Source: Zymoseptoria tritici IPO323 (Eukaryota; Ascomycota; Dothideomycetes; Mycosphaerellales; Mycosphaerellaceae). Taken from it: a DNA stretch of 64,000 bases. A program made the translations under genes and the position numbers. The DNA is taken from assembly GCF_000219625.1 (NCBI RefSeq), contig NC_018215.1, positions 2,666,001-2,730,000 of the forward strand. The letters are read 5' to 3'. Shown here piece after piece: positions 34,791 to 45,565 of the stretch (position 1 is its first letter; each line of letters starts with the position of its first letter). The notes below the pieces were generated by a model. It ran no database searches and was not told the origin of the DNA. It worked only from the letters and a program-made list of their open reading frames with translations.

Positions 34791-35048
34791 TTGGGACGAG
34801 CCCACGTCGAACCAGGCCGCACAGGTCAGAGAGCGAGGCCCGAGCCTGGACAACATCGGTGCCGCAATTGGGCGAAATTGATGGCTTCGGGATAAGCGGA
34901 ACTGCAAGTCGGGGTGCGCCAGTCCTTAGGAGCGGCAATCAGAAAATTTCGCTCACCAATGTACTTCATCTTCAAGCTCTATCATCCCACTTCTGTTCCT
35001 CCAGCGCAGTCTCACGCCTCAAACAATAGCAATTCTTCATTAATCTCT

Positions 35049-35994
35049 TCACTCCCACCCACTATCACCCACAGCCCCCCTCCTCACCTGTGGCCCCCCA
35101 CCACCAACAACAACCGTCTCCCTATTCCGTCTCCTCCTCATCTCCTCCTCAATCTCCCTCTCCGCCCTCTCCCCCGGCCCCCTCATTTCCAACCTCCTGT
35201 TCCCTCTCCTCGCCACATCCTCTCGATACCCCGCAAAACCTTCCCGTCCAAACATCCGCGCATTCGGCGCAAATAGCTCGATTGGCGCGTGTGCGTACTC
35301 CTGATATCCATCCTCCACCCCACCACCCTCATCGCCGTAGCCGTATTCATCGTCGCTGAATGCCCATTCGTCAAGCTCGGAATTCCATGCGCCGGATTTG
35401 TGGAGTTGTGTCATGACCTCGTGCGCTTCGCCGGTGGATTGTAGCCATTTCACGGCTGTGCGGGCGCGGTGGGAGATGAGTGGGTCTGGACTGCGGAGGT
35501 CGGTGGCGAGCCAGGTTGCTGTTTGAACGGGTGTGGAGTTCAGGCGGGTGGTGAGGAGGGAGTGGGCGGATGAGGCGATTTGTGGGTTTGGGGAGGTGGA
35601 GAGGGTTTTGAGGGTTGCGACGGAGATTGCTGTGTTGGAGGAGTCAGTGGGTTGTAGGAGCGGAGTGGTGGGATGAATGGAGCGTACAAGATTCTGTAAG
35701 GGAGCGGTATGTCTGAGAGGAGATGTCGCCTTGACCGTCAAGTCTCGCTCTTCCCTGTGGAGGATCTTGTATGCCTCGTCTTTCAAAAGCTCGAATGTCC
35801 TCGGTAGCCTCCTTCCATGCTTCTCTTTCTGCTTCTCTTTCGGCGAGAAGTCTCGAGGACTCAGTGATGGCGGAGCGGACGCTTCTGGCGGCGATGAGGG
35901 CGAACGCGGCGAGGCCGAGCCAGAGGTAGCGGTCTGGAATCGATGAGGAGGAGTATGTTGTTGGTAGCATGCTGGATGAGATGATGCTCGTCAT
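35049..35994 (-). CDS. Hypothetical membrane-anchored protein, possible frameshift
   Basis: The N-terminus (from 35994) reads MTSIISSSMLPTTYSSSS, then a single hydrophobic segment RYLWLGLAAFALIAARSV typical of a membrane anchor, then a charged helix rich in Arg and Glu. At about 35775-35785 the coding signal moves by one base into the frame FELLKDEAYKILHREERDL, which continues to 35049. No GT-AG pair near the switch fits, so a small indel or assembly error is more likely than an intron. The second part has a Ser/Thr-rich helical middle and an acidic stretch FSDDEYGYGDEGG, and ends in an Arg/Glu-rich helix. I do not recognise the family. It is one of several single-copy genes that separate the F-box-like blocks. 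Confidence 0.6.
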
Positions 35995-36495
35995 GGCGGG
36001 TCGTGGTCGTGGTCAAAGAAATGTATACACTCAGACATTGTAATTCGGAAGACGGATCGTATTTGGCGGGAGGAAGTGCGATAGTGCTCACATTGTCAGA
36101 AGGTGAGAAGGATGAAGTGTTGTCGTGGAAGGTGGAGGTGAAGTCGAGGTGTACGGAGGACTGTAAAAGAGCTGTACCACTCTACGGAACTCTATCTTGT
36201 CCGGCGGCAGGAAGGCTAGTATAATAGCCCTGGTACCAAGTATCTCATTCTCGTGGGAAGCAGTGCATTTCCTGTGAGCATGGAGTTATGGGCCGAGCAG
36301 ATGATCAAGCAGGAATGCGGCAGACATGTAGCGGCGTCAATGACTTGTGAAGCACGTGCAAGAAAACCCAAGAAGACCAACCAAGATCCCAAGAGAACTC
36401 CCACGCTGTGATCCATAATTCCACGAGCACCCAATCGAAACCCGAATGTGTCAAAGCAAAGACCGTCGATGCTGCAAACTCTCACCCTCCCACAT

Positions 36496-37095
36496 CTAAA
36501 CCAGCCCAGCCCCTCCCCTCCCGACATTCTCCTCCCCCCACTCCTGGACCTGCAACTCCCTCAACCTCGCCTCCCTCGCCTCGTCCTCCTCGATAATTCT
36601 CATCACCCGATCATGTGGCGTCTCTCCCAACGCCTCACTATGCCCTGCGACATGATTACTCCACGTCGTCGCCACCCTCGGCGCCTTCCTCTCCTTCGGC
36701 TTCGGCGGCTCCACACCACCTAACATCGGAAACGGATTCTCCTCACTGTAGCCCAGTATCATCGGCCGGCAACCCTCATTACTCAAGTAGTCGAACATTT
36801 CCTTGACGGCCAGGTACTGATGCAAGGGCCAATCTCGCTCGCCTTGGGTGCCGGTATGGGTATACCATATTATGCGGAGGTTTCCGGGAACGAGGTCTCG
36901 CGGGAAGAAAAGGGAGGGTCGATTGAGGTAGGAGAGGCCGGAGAGATAGTAGGATTGGAAGCGGGAGAGTTTGTCCTCGAAGCCTTTGAATGTGCGGTTG
37001 TCGTACCAGATGCGGAGGTCGCCTGGGTTGTAGGCTCCGGTTTTGCCGGCTTGAAAGGAGTCGAGGTTCTTGATGTTGGTGGTGACGTTGGCCAT
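36496..37095 (-). CDS. Hypothetical conserved-type protein, 199 residues
   Basis: The frame starts MANVTTNIKNLDSFQAG in a good Kozak context. It is soluble, with a globular first 120 residues (RIWYDNRTFKGFEDKLSRFQ, LRIIWYTHTGTQGERDW, KEMFDYLSNEGCRPMILGY), followed by a Pro/Lys linker and a Glu/Arg-rich helix near the C-terminus. No catalytic or metal-binding motif is evident. It is transcribed away from HRQ1, with about 430 bp between the two starts, so the genes may share a divergent promoter. A function cannot be assigned. Confidence 0.65.
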   Translation of the reverse strand: MANVTTNIKNLDSFQAGKTGAYNPGDLRIWYDNRTFKGFEDKLSRFQSYYLSGLSYLNRPSLFFPRDLVPGNLRIIWYTHTGTQGERDWPLHQYLAVKEMFDYLSNEGCRPMILGYSEENPFPMLGGVEPPKPKERKAPRVATTWSNHVAGHSEALGETPHDRVMRIIEEDEAREARLRELQVQEWGEENVGRGGAGLV

Positions 37096-37524
37096 GGCGG
37101 AGTGAGGTGGAGGGGAGTTTCTGATGGGTTCGGGGCAGGATCAAGATGGGCGCGGAGATTATCCTGCCGGCTTTTCGCTTCGTGCTATTCCAGTGGCTAC
37201 TTTTCCGAAGTGGCTATATTTTTTTTTTGTTTGACCGCTTGTATTCGTTGTGATATTGTCGGAGTCCAGATGTGTTGAAGGTTGGAAAGAGGGAGATGTA
37301 TCGGGACTTTCGAGGAAGCACGTCCGGAGAGATTGTCGGCGAATTGTGGCACTTTAAAGCCGGATCACGTGAATGCGCGTGGTTTCCGCGTGGACGCGAC
37401 TTTTGGCAGGGATTGTGTCGTCATCACCGAGCACATCCATCCACTTCAACTTCATCCATTGTTCACGACATTGTCGCTGATTGTCGCTGGTTCGACATGA
37501 CATTGTGACAGACTCATCTCAATC

Positions 37525-40500
37525 ATGGTCAAGCTCCAAGCGGTAACAGTGCCGCAAATCACCAACAGGAAGCGAAAACGAAAGACAGTCCCCAACCCGG
37601 AAGAGGAAGATGCCATTCCCGTCTCAACACCAGACGGGTCAATCACAGACGCCACGACGACGACAGTCCCCACGAAACAGACCGGCGGCGGAGCCAAACC
37701 TCGAAGAACCAAGTCTGCCACGACGAAACCCTCTCTTAAACGCAATGCCTCCTCCGCTGTAATCGAGACCTCCATCCCATGGCCACCCGCCTTCACACAA
37801 CTCTCGCAAACCCACAAAGCTCTTAACCTCGTCTACACATTCTGCTGCACCCGCAAGCACTTCGCTACCACGCTTGAAAATCTCCGCAGTACCGTCGAAG
37901 CGAACCTTAAACGAGAACTCACCACCGAGGACGTCGCCAAGGTGAAGTGCCTCGTACCGCACGCCATCAACTTTCAGTATGTCGACGAGACGCTTTTGCA
38001 GGTCGCATTGATGGGCGAGGAAGATCTGAGACAAGGAAAAGATGTGGCGAAGATGTTTGCAGCGAATCCGGCGGAAGAGAGGAATGTAAGAGAAGGACTG
38101 GGCAAGGAGGAGCATGTTGAAGTCCTGCTGTTTGAGTTTGTGGATGGTGACTTGAAGAGAGGAGTGATTGATGCAAAGACGGGAGAGGTGGTCAAGCCGA
38201 ATAAGAGGATACGGGAAGAGGAGTTGAAGATGCCAGTTTTCAGCCAGAAGCAGATGATGAAGTTGATTGAGAAGAGGAATGTCAAGTTCACCTCTGCGAT
38301 CAATGCGTGGTTGAATGAGTGTGCGGAGAAAGGTGTGGACGCGGCGGAGAGGTTGGAGGAGGAGTCGAAGCAATACATACCCACGCCGAGCCTGAGTCGG
38401 AGAGGTTCTCCTGCGCCAGAACTGGTGAAGAGTGCTTTGCCGAAGTGCATACCCGAAGAGAGGAAGAACATTGCGGATATTATTGAAGAACTGAAAGGGC
38501 TAGAGTGGTATACGGGACAGATTGTGCCCGATGGACATCGGGTCTTCGACCCACAAGAGCCGGTATATGGAGAACTGAACTTTCCACTCAGTCAAGACTT
38601 GGTCAATGCATTATACAACACCCGTGGGATCCAGTCCCTCTACAGCCATCAAACCGAAGCTATTAATGCTCTTCACGATGGGCAGAACGTAATCATCGCC
38701 ACTTCGACCAGCTCGGGAAAGTCTCTGATCTACCAATTGCCGGTCCTGCATGCTCTCGAAACCGAGCCGCAGACGAGAGCAATGTACATCTTCCCGACGA
38801 AAGCTTTGGCGCAAGATCAGAAGAGAAGTCTCAAGTCCATTCTCGGCTACCTTCCTGGCTTAGAAGACGTCCTCTGCGAGACGTTCGATGGCGACACTCC
38901 CTTCACAGACCGGAACTATATCCGAGATGAAGCTCGCATCATCTTCACCAATCCGGATATGCTGCATTTGACGATCTTGCCGCAGGAGGAGAGCTGGCGG
39001 ACTTTTCTCAAAAACCTCAGATTCGTTGTCATGGACGAATTGCATGTCTACAACGGTCTATTTGGCGCACATGTTGCTTTGATCATGCGGAGGCTGAGAA
39101 GGATATGCGCAGCGGTGGGAAACCGCAAAGTGCAGTTCGTGTCCTGCTCAGCGACAGTGGCAAATCCTGAGGAACACATGAGGACCATCTTCGGGATTGA
39201 GGATGTCAAGCTGGTCGACTTTGATGGCTCGCCGTGCGGTAGGAAGGAATTTCTCTGCTGGAACACACCGTACAAAGACCCTGCTGATCCCACCAGCGGA
39301 CGAGGGGATTCATTCATGGAGTCGGCAAGACTATTCTGCCAGCTCATCCTCCGTGGCGTCAGAGTCATCACCTTCTGCAGGATCAGACGGTACTGCGAGA
39401 TCCTCACCACAGCTATCAAAGCCGAGCTTGCCTCCCTCGACCGGAGCGAAGTCATGAACAGAGTCATGGCCTACCGCGGTGGCTACACACCTCAGGATCG
39501 TCGTCGTATCGAGAAGGAAATGTTCGAAGGGAAGCTTGTCGGAATCATCGGCACCAGTGCTCTCGAATTGGGTGTCGACATTGGCAGTCTCGACGCTGTC
39601 ATCTCCCATGGCTTCCCCTACACAATCGCCAATCTCCGCCAACAATCTGGTCGAGCAGGTCGTCGCAACAAAGACAGTCTCTCCATCCTCCTCGGCGACT
39701 GCTTCCCAACAGATCAATACTTCATGCAGAACCCGGATGAAATTTTCACCCGACCCAACTGTGAACTCCAAGTCGACCTCACCAACATGCTCGTCCTGGA
39801 AGGCCACATCCAATGCGCGGCCCATGAAATGCCCATCGAACCGGACAATGATACCGTCTACTTCACCAAACTCCTGACCGAGATCTGCACCGACCGACTG
39901 CGCAAGGACAGCCTTGGCTTCTACCACACCGCCGACCGCTTCCTCCCACACCCCTCCCGCAGCGTCGCCATCCGCGACACCGAAGACTCGCACTTCGCCA
40001 TCATCGACATCACTCACGGTGCCAACACCGTCCTCGAAGAACTCGAAGCCTCCCGCGCCTTCTTCACCATCTACGAAGGCGGCATCTTCCTCCACCAAGG
40101 ACGAAAATACCTCATCAAAACCTTCGACCCAGACAATCTCTACGCGCGCGTGGAACGAGTCAACGTCGACTGGATCACCCAACAACGCGACTACACCGAC
40201 ATCGACCCCATCGAAATCGAAGCCATCCGCCGCCTCCCCCTCCCCTCCAAATCCCGCGCCAACTTCGGCACCATCAAAATCCACCAAAACGTCTTCGGCT
40301 TCTTCAAACTCGACAAAAAGAACCGCATCCTCGATGCCGTGCAAGTCGACAACCCGCCCATCATCCTGCACTCCAAAGGTCTCTGGCTCGACGTGCCGAA
40401 ACTCGCCATCGAAATCCTCCAATCGAGGAGACTGAACCTCGCCGCAGCCATCCACGCCGCTGAACACGCCATCCTCTCCCTCATGCCCAATTTCGTCATC

Positions 40501-40983
40501 TCCCTCCCCGGCGACGTCAAAACAGAATGCAAAGTCGCCGTGAAAGAATTCTCGAAAAAAGCCTCCTCCCGCAAACGCCCTGCTCGCTTGACCTTCTACG
40601 ACTCCAAAGGCGGCGCTCACGGATCCGGAATCGCCGCCAAGGCATTCGACTTCATCTCTTTGCTGCTCACCCAAGCCGCCGATCGGGTGGAAGCTTGTCA
40701 CTGTACGGATGGATGTCTGGAGTGTTGCTGTAGTGAAGGGTGTAAAGAGGCGAATGTCGTGATGAGTAAGGCGGGGGCGGAGGTTGTGTTGAAGACTCTG
40801 TTGGGGAGGGAGGTGGATGTGGATGAGTTGCCTTGGGGACCGGAGGAGGAGAGGGTTCCGATGGGGTTGGAGACTGTGGTACTGGCGGGGATGGTGAGGG
40901 AGAGGGAGGGTGGGGCGGTTAGGGTGTTTGGAGAGGATGGACGGGAGGTTAAGGTTGAGGTTTTGAGCGATGATGAGGGATGA
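37525..40983 (+). CDS. HRQ1: ATP-dependent 3'-5' DNA helicase HRQ1 (RecQ4-like)
   Basis: The 1152-codon uninterrupted frame encodes a superfamily 2 helicase. A basic nuclear-type N-terminus (RKRKRK near residue 15) precedes the core. Visible motifs: Walker A ATSTSSGKS at about residue 392; DELHVYNG (motif II; DELH at about 504, where many helicases have DEAH); SCSATV (motif III); GTSALELGVDIG (motif V); and QQSGRAGRR (motif VI) at about 706. The C-terminal domain has the Cys cluster CHCTDGCLECCCSEGC at about 1058-1075, typical of the DUF1998 metal-binding region of Hrq1. In yeasts Hrq1 unwinds DNA in crosslink repair and telomere maintenance. The length fits the family (about 1080 in budding yeast). 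It interrupts the F-box-like array and shows normal codon use. Confidence 0.93.
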   Translation: MVKLQAVTVPQITNRKRKRKTVPNPEEEDAIPVSTPDGSITDATTTTVPTKQTGGGAKPRRTKSATTKPSLKRNASSAVIETSIPWPPAFTQLSQTHKALNLVYTFCCTRKHFATTLENLRSTVEANLKRELTTEDVAKVKCLVPHAINFQYVDETLLQVALMGEEDLRQGKDVAKMFAANPAEERNVREGLGKEEHVEVLLFEFVDGDLKRGVIDAKTGEVVKPNKRIREEELKMPVFSQKQMMKLIEKRNVKFTSAINAWLNECAEKGVDAAERLEEESKQYIPTPSLSRRGSPAPELVKSALPKCIPEERKNIADIIEELKGLEWYTGQIVPDGHRVFDPQEPVYGELNFPLSQDLVNALYNTRGIQSLYSHQTEAINALHDGQNVIIATSTSSGKSLIYQLPVLHALETEPQTRAMYIFPTKALAQDQKRSLKSILGYLPGLEDVLCETFDGDTPFTDRNYIRDEARIIFTNPDMLHLTILPQEESWRTFLKNLRFVVMDELHVYNGLFGAHVALIMRRLRRICAAVGNRKVQFVSCSATVANPEEHMRTIFGIEDVKLVDFDGSPCGRKEFLCWNTPYKDPADPTSGRGDSFMESARLFCQLILRGVRVITFCRIRRYCEILTTAIKAELASLDRSEVMNRVMAYRGGYTPQDRRRIEKEMFEGKLVGIIGTSALELGVDIGSLDAVISHGFPYTIANLRQQSGRAGRRNKDSLSILLGDCFPTDQYFMQNPDEIFTRPNCELQVDLTNMLVLEGHIQCAAHEMPIEPDNDTVYFTKLLTEICTDRLRKDSLGFYHTADRFLPHPSRSVAIRDTEDSHFAIIDITHGANTVLEELEASRAFFTIYEGGIFLHQGRKYLIKTFDPDNLYARVERVNVDWITQQRDYTDIDPIEIEAIRRLPLPSKSRANFGTIKIHQNVFGFFKLDKKNRILDAVQVDNPPIILHSKGLWLDVPKLAIEILQSRRLNLAAAIHAAEHAILSLMPNFVISLPGDVKTECKVAVKEFSKKASSRKRPARLTFYDSKGGAHGSGIAAKAFDFISLLLTQAADRVEACHCTDGCLECCCSEGCKEANVVMSKAGAEVVLKTLLGREVDVDELPWGPEEERVPMGLETVVLAGMVREREGGAVRVFGEDGREVKVEVLSDDEG

Positions 40984-41744
40984 GAAGGATGAGAGGGATG
41001 AAGGCATGTTCGTTTTCACGCTCGAAAAGACGAAGGACGAAACGAATGTCCTTTCGGTCAAGTTACATGCTGCGGCATGGCTTTGCTCCACCGGCCACGC
41101 ACTCTCGCGGACACATCTTCCCGGAACTGTCAATCTGATGTATCAGGTCGACCTCCACTCCCAATGCCTTCGTTCGCCCGAGCATGAAGCAGCGCACACC
41201 CCACCGGCTTCTGGGTAGCCGCAACAACACCAGTGCTCTTCATGGTGTGGTTACCGGTAGAGGTAGGGTGCTTACTACCACCACCAAGAGATCGCGAGGT
41301 CTATACCAACTCCACCAGTGGTTAAATACCGAATTCCGTAAGAATTAGGGGCCAAAAACAGTCAATTTTCGCGACGACAACAAGGTCGCTCCCCGGTGTC
41401 GATACACATGACTAGCCATCGCAAACGGGAGAGCTGAAAGCATGTATCGTCCGCGGCGGGTATAGAAATAGAGTTTTCGACTTCGACCTCGCCGGCGCGA
41501 TCATATTCGCTCACAGCTCGCTCCTCTTAGTTAAAATCTACAGGTCTCGCACCAGCACTACCAACAGACGAGAAATCGCTCACCAAACCAACTAGTAACC
41601 GCACTAACCAATACCAGTAACCAGATCCACCACACTATAAAGAGCACTAAACAACACGCGTGTAATAAGTGAACCCTCTCCTGCCAGGCATGTACAACCT
41701 CAGTAATCCCGACCTGAAAGCTCGGTCGCCGCCATGCCCGCTCT
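40984..41744. other. Intergenic between HRQ1 and copy 11
   Basis: This contains the 3' flanks of two converging genes. No frame or repeat of note is seen. A reduced-GC stretch lies near 41.3 kb. Confidence 0.4.
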
Positions 41745-42410
41745 TCAGTCACGCAACATCCTCCGCTCCCCTAGCGGTAGAGTCTCCACGAAACACACCT
41801 CCCAATGCATCCGCTGGTCACGTCGTGGATGATCGCGACGCTCGACTCGCTTCGACACGACTTTCACGTGGCATCCGATCCAATCTTCCACATTTTGGAG
41901 GTCCGTTTGTAGTTCGGCCATGGACTCGTCGACGTCTTCTTCCCGCCAGCCGCTCCAGTACCAATCACTGTGGTAGCTCGATGTGAGTGCACTTGCCGCA
42001 TCGGAACCGATTACTCGCAGGTAGCGGCCGAGGTTTTCGCGGAACCAATTGGTATCACAGGGATAGGCGGGTGTCATCTCGATTTCGACTTTGGTTGCGT
42101 AGTAGGAGAGGAGGAGTTCGTTTCTGAGCGCGGAGCAGGTGTGGAGGATGGATGGGAGTGCTGTTTTAAGTCCTTCGGGATTCGCGCGCGTGACGTGGAT
42201 GGGTGCAGAAGCTTCGATTACTGTCTTGCCGATGCGAGCCCAGAGCTCGTCCGGCAAGTCGAGGAGTCGGAAGGGTTGCGCTTCACTGGCGGCAGGTGCG
42301 GAAACTGGCGACATGGCTGAAGCGTTGGTTTTGAGATCTGCTAAAGTCTATGTGCTGTCAGCATGTGCGCATCGACTCCACGATGAAAGACGCACCTTAA
42401 TGCGGGTCAT
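41745..42410 (-). CDS. F-box-like family, copy 11, one intron
   Basis: Exon 1 (42396-42410) encodes only MTRIK. A 48 bp intron at 42348-42395 (gtgcgt...gctgacagcacatag) is followed by exon 2, 41745-42347. The 205-residue product has AQPFRLLDLPDELWARIGKTVIEA, PSILHTCSALRNELLLSYYATKV, and LGRYLRVIGSDAASALTS, where the third block has lost the Arg-Arg of other copies. After WEVCFVETL the protein runs on for about ten extra residues (ending RRMLRD), so the terminal motif is not at the very end. It is clearly the closest relative of pseudogene copy 12 (shared TYHSDW-type and KVVSKRVE-type segments). Confidence 0.85.
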
Positions 42411-42530
42411 GGCTGCGATGCTGTTTGCTTTTGACTTCCGAGGGCATGGATTGGATGCTGTCTGGACGAAGTTGAAGTTGTTGCAAGGACAGGAAGTATT
42501 CACGGCCGCTTCCCGCAAGCTGAAAGCCAC

Positions 42531-42548
42531 TAGCGCGAAACTTTAAAG
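42531..42548 (+). promoter_or_regulatory. Shared upstream element of copy 11
   Basis: The sequence tagcgcgaaactttaaag lies 121 bp upstream of the start codon at 42410. The following gtgaagaac is repeated behind the element at 43691, pointing to a duplicated promoter. Confidence 0.75.
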
Positions 42549-42962
42549 TTTTGTCTTGTGAAGAACTCTGCTTGGTCAGCGGCTCGAAAGTTATGCTGCG
42601 TACTCTGTGGCTGCGCAGGATCAAGAAAGGCTTCGGAGAAGCGGAGAGTCATTAGAATCTGCAGCTATGATTTGCGTGGTTTGCTGAGGACGTGATGGAG
42701 CTGATGGCAGCGGTAGGTGTGGGACGAACGAGTGGAGACTTTCGGGATCATTGAAGTGGATGTACAGATCAAAGTTGAAGTAGGTTTACTGTACTGGGGC
42801 GCTTGATACGAAGTGCAAATTCAAAACCACCGGGTACAGGCCGGAGAGACGCATTGACTATCTGCTCGTGAAGTCAAAAACAAGAGACTTCTGATATATC
42901 CGCGGCGTGCACCCTCGTTCGGCGCAGCGTCCAACTCCTCCACGCAGCCAGTCCTCCCATCC

Positions 42963-43519
42963 TTAGGTAGACCCGAAAATCAGATTCCTCACGTTCTTCA
43001 CGGAATTCTGTTGCATAGAGAGTAGCTCTTCCGCACTTTGCTTGAAAATCGCCAATGGCCTCGTCAAGTCGGGCTTCTCCCATTCCAATTGCTCTCCAAG
43101 TGTGTAGATGCGGCGAAAATCTTCAGTCCCCCAGCTCGTATCATCGTTTTGATCAGCGTCGGGATGGCTCAGATGCCAGACGCGCTGTGCAGATGGTTAG
43201 CTCTCAGTGTCTGCAGCTTCCACGCTGAGATCATGCATAGCTTGAGCAAGACTGCCCCCCGGAAGTGACATTTGGCTTTAGGATCGATCGAAAGAGCTTC
43301 CATTCTCCGACGGATCTCCGCTGTGGCTTGCTCGTTCAAACCTGCGCCCGCGTTGCTGTCGGCTGTGTGTTCGCCGATGATGGCCTCTGTCCTCTCAGCG
43401 TAGCTGTTTCCCTCACTCGCCAAGGCTTGCACAAGCCGCTTCTTTAGCTCTGATTCCATGAGGCGCAGACTCCAGAGCGTGCCCGTCTTGTCCATCGCAT
43501 CATGTTGTTCGTAAGACAT
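42963..43519 (-). CDS. Hypothetical protein, not of the F-box-like family
   Basis: The start MSYEQHDAMDKTGTLW at 43519 opens a helical, charged protein (SELKKRLVQALASEG, EIRRRMEALSIDPKAKC). The frame closes at 43169, but a better reading splices a 71 bp intron (gtcttg...gctaaccatctgcacag) and continues with RVWHLSHPDADQ, FRRIYTLGEQLEWEK and a stop at 42963-42965. The donor is non-ideal, so the join is tentative. Its upstream region is a near copy of the copy 11 promoter, including the shared element, although the protein has no family block. It could be a captured or unrelated gene now under the array promoter. Function unknown. Confidence 0.45.
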
Positions 43520-43690
43520 GGCGGTTGTGGGCAATGGATTTTGGTTCCGTGCAGTCAGGGGGACGAGATGCGTCAGGTGGCGCAGGATGTGGCAGGTGGT
43601 GTTGATGAGAGAATAAAGATTGTTAGAGGATGTCGGCTAAACAAATTTGTGGCAAGTCCTGGAAGGCTCATAACCGCATGCCGGACCCAC

Positions 43691-43707
43691 TAGCGCGAAA
43701 CCTTAAA
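43691..43707 (+). promoter_or_regulatory. Shared upstream element before the hypothetical gene at 43.5 kb
   Basis: The sequence tagcgcgaaaccttaaa lies about 172 bp upstream of 43519. Similarity with the copy 11 promoter extends downstream through tgtgaagaac, so this looks like a promoter duplication. Confidence 0.7.
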
Positions 43708-44126
43708 AATCCGTTATGTGAAGAACGCACGTGCTGAAGTATGGCAGCAGCTCGGGAGCAACAAGTAGTCAATCAGTACCTGCGAGGATATGCCACGATG
43801 ACAGAGTACGGAGAACAGGCAGTTGAGGTATAATCGACGCTGAAACAGACGCACGACGAAGTCAAGGTCGGGAATTTGTTCAAGCTATGGGATGTGGGAT
43901 TGCTTTGCTCCAGGAGCCATAATCAGAAGCGGATTTCTCGAGCATACAGCAGTACAAAATGCATCAGTTCCTGGCTCGACATGACATTTCCAGGGCTCCA
44001 TTGACCTTTTTCATGACGATAATGCGGTGCAGTGTTCGCTCCCTTGATCTCCGATCCAGGGGCGCTAACTTGAAGTCTTCGTCAATACCACAACCGCTTC
44101 CGCCCCTGAAACATTCTCCCAACCCT

Positions 44127-44804
44127 TCATGTACCGAAAATCCCCGACCACGAGCTGCCTTGGAAGGCAGGTCCCCTACGCACGCTATCCTTGTGGGGAG
44201 ACCCCACGAACGATACCTCCAAGAACAATTGCTCACACGGGATGACGAACAGGTCCAAGAGAAATTTGACCCGCTTCGATGAGACCTCGATGTCGTATCC
44301 AACCCAAAACCCCCATGTGTCCAGGTTCGTCTGCGCTTTGCGCATGTACGCTGCTTCGTGCTTGACCGAAAATCAGTCCTTGTCCTACCAGTCGCTTCTG
44401 TAGGTAGCTTCAATCTTTCCTACCGCCAGAGGACCGATCGCTTCGAAATAGTCACCCAAAGGTTCAATCTCGCGGGAATAGTACTAACTCTCGAGCAGGG
44501 AGATCTTGATCTTCGTCGCGAAGTATACCAGTCGCAGTTTCCTCCTGAGAGCTGAGCAGGTCTGGAGAATGGCGGGTGTATTTGGTCTTTCGCCGCCAGG
44601 GAGGAGGTTGGGGGACATGTCCTCGATAGCCATCTTTCCGATGCGCACCCAAAGCTCGTCTGGCAGATTGAAGAGGCGGAAGGGCTGCTGCGCTTGCTGA
44701 GACACAGTCACGACGTTTGACGATTCTGGCGAGTTGTCGTAATTCTCTAAAGGCTGCGACTTGGTAGCAAGTGAAGGCGGAAGCTTGCCGCGAGAGCTTG
44801 TCAT
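44127..44804 (-). pseudogene. F-box-like family, copy 12, three in-frame stops
   Basis: From 44804 the frame encodes MTSSRGKLPPSLATKS, then QQPFRLFNLPDELWVRIGKMA, then PAILQTCSALRRKLRLVYFATK. It meets TAG at 44484-44486 right after SLLES. The same frame continues with LGDYFEAIGPLAVGKIEA, meets TAG and TGA between about 44400 and 44380, and then reads through GFWVGYDIEVSSKRVKF to 44127. No indel is needed, only point changes. The stops sit where copy 11 has sense codons, for example SDW-stop against SDWYW. The copy is therefore a recent point-mutated pseudogene of the copy 11 lineage. Confidence 0.85.
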
Positions 44805-45565
44805 GCTTACTCTCGAGGCGACTGCGAAGTTCAGTTCTTGCTACGAGATGCGTTCTGTGTCTTCCATATCCTCGAAGTGTAAGCCGCCGTCGACGGTGAA
44901 GTTGGACATGTTTGCGGTGGAAGTGGAGGTTGTTGGCAGAGGTGGAGTTGATCGAGAAAGGACTCCACGGAGCTGGCTGAACGCAGAACTTTAGTTTACC
45001 GTCAGGTGAATGTACTCCGTAGTGACGTGCTAGCTTCATCACATGCTGAAGCTTGTTTAGGCCGGTCACAGTTGCGAGAATTCACGAACTTTGAGTTATG
45101 CGGTGGGAGTTGTGGAATGCACAGAAAAACTTTCTCTCTGGCGCTGCTAGAGAGTCTCATTCGCTATGCGCTGCCATGATGAAGAATCTGCTTAAAAGGA
45201 AACAATTACCCCTGAATACTGCTGTTCAGGCTTGAAGTTCACTCCTGTCTTCCGTAACTTGCGCGCCTTTGTTGCGCTTCACTCCTGTCCGCTGCCCTTT
45301 GTTCGCCGTGTAGCGCAGAAAGCAAGCACATAAGGATAAGTTATCGCTGCCTCCCAATCGCGCTTGTATGCTGCTCTTTGTTCTGTAGTGCCATTCGCTT
45401 GTCTGTTCGTCTCCTCGCTGCATTGAGCGAACAAGCCTGTTGTCTTGGGTCATATTGCTGTCCCGTCATGCCCAGAAGCATAGATAAGACAAGGATCCAC
45501 ACATTCCATGCTGCAGATGTGCCCTTGTGATGCAATGAGGCCGCTTGAAGGAGGAACGGCTGGAT

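Noticed and set aside
34914..35359. Plus-strand Pro-rich frames
   Set aside because: They are shadows of the Arg/Glu- and Gly-rich C-terminus of the minus-strand gene at 35049-35994.
39331..41133. A 600-codon open frame on the minus strand
   Set aside because: It is antisense to HRQ1, is Glu/Val/Asp-rich in the way expected of a shadow of C-ending codons, and has no domain.
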